Below, piece after piece: positions 61,451-64,000 of a DNA stretch of 64,000 nucleotides; positions within the stretch are counted from its first letter, which is position 1, and the number at the start of each line of letters is the position of its first letter. Origin of the DNA: Aureimonas sp. AU20 (GTDB lineage: Bacteria; Pseudomonadota; Alphaproteobacteria; Rhizobiales; Rhizobiaceae). Location of the stretch: the NCBI RefSeq assembly GCF_001442755.1, contig NZ_CP006367.1, positions 3,038,001 to 3,102,000 of the forward strand, read 5' to 3'. The notes beneath the pieces were generated by a model that made no database searches, was not told the origin of the DNA, and was given only the letters and a program-made list of their open reading frames with translations. Both the position numbers and the translations under genes were made by a program.

Positions 61451-63247
61451 ATGCCGGTCTATCAGGCGCCCGTGGCCGATACGCTGTTCGTGCTCAACGA
61501 TCTGTTGGGTATCGAGCGACACAGCAACCTTGCAGCCTTCGCGGAAGCCTCGCCCGATATCGTGGAAGCCGTGCTGGGCGAAGCCGGACGGTTTGCGCAG
61601 GATGTGTTCTTCCCACTGAACCAGACGGGCGACCGCGAGGGTTGCCATCGCCACGAGGACGGCTCGGTCACGACACCCACCGGTTTCAAGCAGGCCTATA
61701 ACCAGTTCCGCGAAGCCGGCTGGGGCGGGCTCTCGGCCGACCCGGCCTATGGCGGCCAGGGCCTGCCGCACACGGTGGCCGCCGCCGTGAACGAATATCT
61801 CTCCTCCGCCAACATGGCCTTCGCCATGTATCCCGGCCTGACGCGCGGCGCGATCGCGGCGCTGGAGCAGCACGGGACGCAGGAGCAGAAGCAGCTCTAC
61901 CTGCCCAAGATGATCGAGGGCATCTGGACCGGCACGATGAACCTGACGGAGCCCCATTGCGGCACCGATCTGGGCCTCTTGCGCACGAAGGCCGCGCCGG
62001 TGGGCGACGGGTCCTATCGCATCACCGGCCAGAAGATCTTCATCTCGGCCGGCGAGCACGATCTCTCCGACAACATCATCCATCTCGTTCTCGCCCGCAT
62101 CGAGGGCGCGCCGGAAGGCGTGAAAGGCATCTCGCTTTTCGTCGTGCCGAAGTTCCTCACCGACAAGTCCGGTGCCATCGGCGCGCGCAATGCCGTCTCC
62201 TGCGGTTCGATCGAGGAGAAGATGGGCATCCACGGCAACGCCACCTGCGTCATGAACTATGACGGGGCAACGGGCTGGCTGGTGGGCGAGGCCGACAAGG
62301 GCCTGCGCGCCATGTTCACCATGATGAACGAGGCGCGGCTCGGCGTCGGCGTGCAGGGGCTCGCCGTTTCCGAGATCGCCTATCAGAATGCCGTCGCCTA
62401 CGCCCGCGAGCGCATTCAGGGCCGTTCGCTCTCCGGCACCAAGGCGCCGGAGAAGCGCGCCGACCCGATCATCGTCCATCCCGACATCCGCCGCATGCTG
62501 ATGACCATCCGCGCGGTGAACGAGGGCGGCCGAGCGCTGATTCTCTGGACCGCGCTGAAGGGCGACCTGTTCCACCTGTCGCAGGACGCCAAGGAGCGCG
62601 AGGCGGCGGACGACTGGCTGGGTCTGATGACCCCCGTCATCAAGGGCGTGCTGACCGACAAGGGCTTCGACAACGCCGTGATGGCGCAGCAGGTCTATGG
62701 CGGCCACGGCTATATCGCGGAATGGGGCATGGAGCAGTATGTGCGCGACGCGCGCATCGCCCAGATCTACGAGGGCGCCAACGGCATCCAGGCGCTCGAC
62801 CTCGTCGGCCGCAAGCTGGCGCTGAACAACGGCCGCGCCGTGCAGAGCTTCTTCGCCGAGGTCGGCGCCTTCTGCGAGGCGCATCGCGCCGACGAGCGCC
62901 TGTCGCCCTTCACCAAGGGGCTGAAGAAGGGGCTGAACGACCTGCAGGCGGCGACGCTCTGGCTGATGGGCAACGCCATGGGCAAGCCCGACAACGCGGG
63001 CGCGGCCTCGACCGACTACATGCATCTCTTCGGCCTCGTGGCGCTCGGCTACATGTGGGCGCAGATGGCCAAGGTGGCGGCGGAGAAGCTCGGCGACGGC
63101 AGCGCGGCCGATCCCGCCTTCCTGGAGGCCAAGCTCGTGACGGCGCGTTTCTTCATGGACCGCCTGATGCCGGAAACGGCCGCCCACCTTGCCCGCATCT
63201 CCTCGGGCTCCACCTCGATGATGGCGCTGGACGCCGCCGTCTTCTAA
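61451..63247 (+). CDS. Acyl-CoA dehydrogenase (FadE-like, with C-terminal extension)
   Basis: A 598-residue flavoprotein that introduces the first double bond in fatty-acyl-CoA oxidation. The FAD-binding region (MNLTEPHCGTDLGLLRTKA) and catalytic-domain stretches (GYIAEWGMEQYVRDARIAQIYEGANGIQALDLVGRKL) are conserved, with the family glutamate in IYEGANG. A long C-terminal acyl-CoA dehydrogenase extension is present. The start follows GGAGGGA. It begins the operon that continues with a small winged-helix-like protein and a thiolase. Confidence 0.94.
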   Translation: MPVYQAPVADTLFVLNDLLGIERHSNLAAFAEASPDIVEAVLGEAGRFAQDVFFPLNQTGDREGCHRHEDGSVTTPTGFKQAYNQFREAGWGGLSADPAYGGQGLPHTVAAAVNEYLSSANMAFAMYPGLTRGAIAALEQHGTQEQKQLYLPKMIEGIWTGTMNLTEPHCGTDLGLLRTKAAPVGDGSYRITGQKIFISAGEHDLSDNIIHLVLARIEGAPEGVKGISLFVVPKFLTDKSGAIGARNAVSCGSIEEKMGIHGNATCVMNYDGATGWLVGEADKGLRAMFTMMNEARLGVGVQGLAVSEIAYQNAVAYARERIQGRSLSGTKAPEKRADPIIVHPDIRRMLMTIRAVNEGGRALILWTALKGDLFHLSQDAKEREAADDWLGLMTPVIKGVLTDKGFDNAVMAQQVYGGHGYIAEWGMEQYVRDARIAQIYEGANGIQALDLVGRKLALNNGRAVQSFFAEVGAFCEAHRADERLSPFTKGLKKGLNDLQAATLWLMGNAMGKPDNAGAASTDYMHLFGLVALGYMWAQMAKVAAEKLGDGSAADPAFLEAKLVTARFFMDRLMPETAAHLARISSGSTSMMALDAAVF

Positions 63248-63272
63248 GACGCAAACTTATCTTGGAGTCATC

Positions 63273-63515
63273 GTGCGAGAGCAGTTTGTAGAATGGGTTA
63301 CTGCAGCCTTACGAGACCATAGAGATGGAGCAACCATCGTCGAGGTTGCGCGGCATATATGGACTCATCATGAGCCGGAGCTCCGTGATTCCGGAGATCA
63401 TTTCTACACTTGGCAATACGACGTTCGCTGGGCCGCCAATCAATTAGCTCGAAATGGGCTGCTTGATTACGGCCGTCGCGGGCGAAACAATCTCTGGATT
63501 CTTCGAGGCGTCTGA
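63273..63515 (+). CDS. Small winged-helix-like protein, conserved hypothetical
   Basis: An 80-residue protein starting with GTG (GGAG seven bases upstream). The fold pattern is helical with a likely winged-helix segment (GATIVEVARHIWTHHEPEL...YDVRWAANQLARNGLL.YGRRGRNNLWILRG). Its DNA is visibly poorer in GC than its two neighbours. The stop overlaps the thiolase ATG by one base (TGATG), so it is translated within the fatty-acid oxidation operon. I cannot assign a function; DNA binding is possible. Confidence 0.72.
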   Translation: MREQFVEWVTAALRDHRDGATIVEVARHIWTHHEPELRDSGDHFYTWQYDVRWAANQLARNGLLDYGRRGRNNLWILRGV

Positions 63516-64000
63516 TGACTGAAGCCTTCATCTACGATCATGTTCGCACCCCGCGCGGCCGGGGCAAGAAGGACGGCGCCCTTCACGAGGTGCCGGCCGT
63601 TCGCCTCGCCGCCCGGGTCTTGGAATCGCTGCGCGAGCGCAACGGGCTGGACACCGCCAAGGTCGACGACATCATCTTCGGCTGCGTCGACCCCGTGGGC
63701 GAAGCCGGCTCGGTGATCCCCAAGGCCGCCGCCTTCGAGGCGGGATACGACTTCGCGGCGCCCGGCATTCAGATCTCGCGCTTCTGCGCCTCCGGGCTGG
63801 ATGCGGTGAACCTCGGCGCCGCCAAGATCGGCTTCGGCTCCGACGACATCGTGATCGCGGGCGGCGTGGAATCCATGTCGCGCGTCGGTATGGGCATGTC
63901 GGGCGGCGCCTGGATCATGGACCCCTCGGTCGGCATCCCCGCCTATTTCATGCCGCAGGGCATCTCGGCCGATCTGATCGCCACCAAATACGGCTTCAGC
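63515..64000 (+). CDS. Acetyl-CoA acetyltransferase (thiolase), 3' end outside window
   Basis: The first 162 residues of a thiolase, which cleaves 3-ketoacyl-CoA at the end of beta-oxidation. It starts ATG ACT GAA with VRTPRGRGKKDGALHEV, and the nucleophilic cysteine lies in ISRFCASGLDAVNLGA. It follows directly on the winged-helix gene (one-base overlap) and is cut by the window end. Confidence 0.93.
   Translation, partial: MTEAFIYDHVRTPRGRGKKDGALHEVPAVRLAARVLESLRERNGLDTAKVDDIIFGCVDPVGEAGSVIPKAAAFEAGYDFAAPGIQISRFCASGLDAVNLGAAKIGFGSDDIVIAGGVESMSRVGMGMSGGAWIMDPSVGIPAYFMPQGISADLIATKYGFS

Overview
The window is high-GC, densely coded chromosomal DNA from an alphaproteobacterium, almost certainly of the order Hyphomicrobiales (Rhizobiales). 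The evidence is the very-long-chain acyl carrier protein / lipid A cluster (acpXL to lpxXL), two BA14K-type proteins, a permuted two-piece tmRNA next to an alpha-type sspB, an HWE-like kinase, and the gene order ilvB / miaA / serB / htrA / hflCK / folA. A family such as Aurantimonadaceae is possible, but I cannot fix it from sequence alone. I see no prophage, insertion sequence, integrase or CRISPR array.

Layout. 1-6.3 kb: the end of a polar amino acid ABC transporter (two permeases), a beta-hydroxyacid dehydrogenase, an Lrp regulator, a uracil-DNA glycosylase-like protein, a membrane histidine kinase, and two small conserved genes. 6.2-12.5 kb: dusA, then acpXL, two ketosynthase-like genes, a zinc-type dehydrogenase and lpxXL, which make and attach the very-long-chain fatty acid of lipid A. 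12.6-17.7 kb: an EAL/GGDEF protein, a stand-alone receiver, an entericidin-like lipoprotein too short for ordinary ORF calling, a YbhN-like membrane protein and a DUF1194 protein. 17.9-25.6 kb: a GT-C-like membrane glycosyltransferase facing a five-gene operon (HAD-UbiA fusion, DprE1-like oxidase, SMR flippase, extended SDR, class III aminotransferase). Together these look like a polyprenyl-phosphate pentose pathway and are the most interesting unit here.

25.7-37.1 kb: a YkgJ protein, tRNA-Lys, a PilZ protein, ilvC with a TetR gene and its palindromic operator, a RecD-like helicase, a TIM-barrel isomerase, a LysE exporter, and ilvH-ilvB behind a well-preserved transcription attenuator whose 17-residue leader peptide contains Leu-Ile-Leu-Leu-Val. 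These are followed by a DUF1206 protein, a solute-binding protein and miaA. 37.2-46.2 kb: serB, a GNAT enzyme, an HtrA protease, hflC-hflK, folA facing thyX, and a CHASE3 histidine kinase.

46.2-64 kb: ssrA (permuted tmRNA) directly before its adaptor gene sspB, a DUF4169 protein, a ribbon-helix-helix/VOC fusion, about 540 bases with no gene I can recognise, a giant AsmA protein, a UvrD/PcrA helicase, a three-gene coiled-coil operon, two tandem BA14K proteins, an aminopeptidase P, and the beginning of a fatty-acid oxidation operon (acyl-CoA dehydrogenase, a small winged-helix-like protein, and a thiolase cut by the window end).
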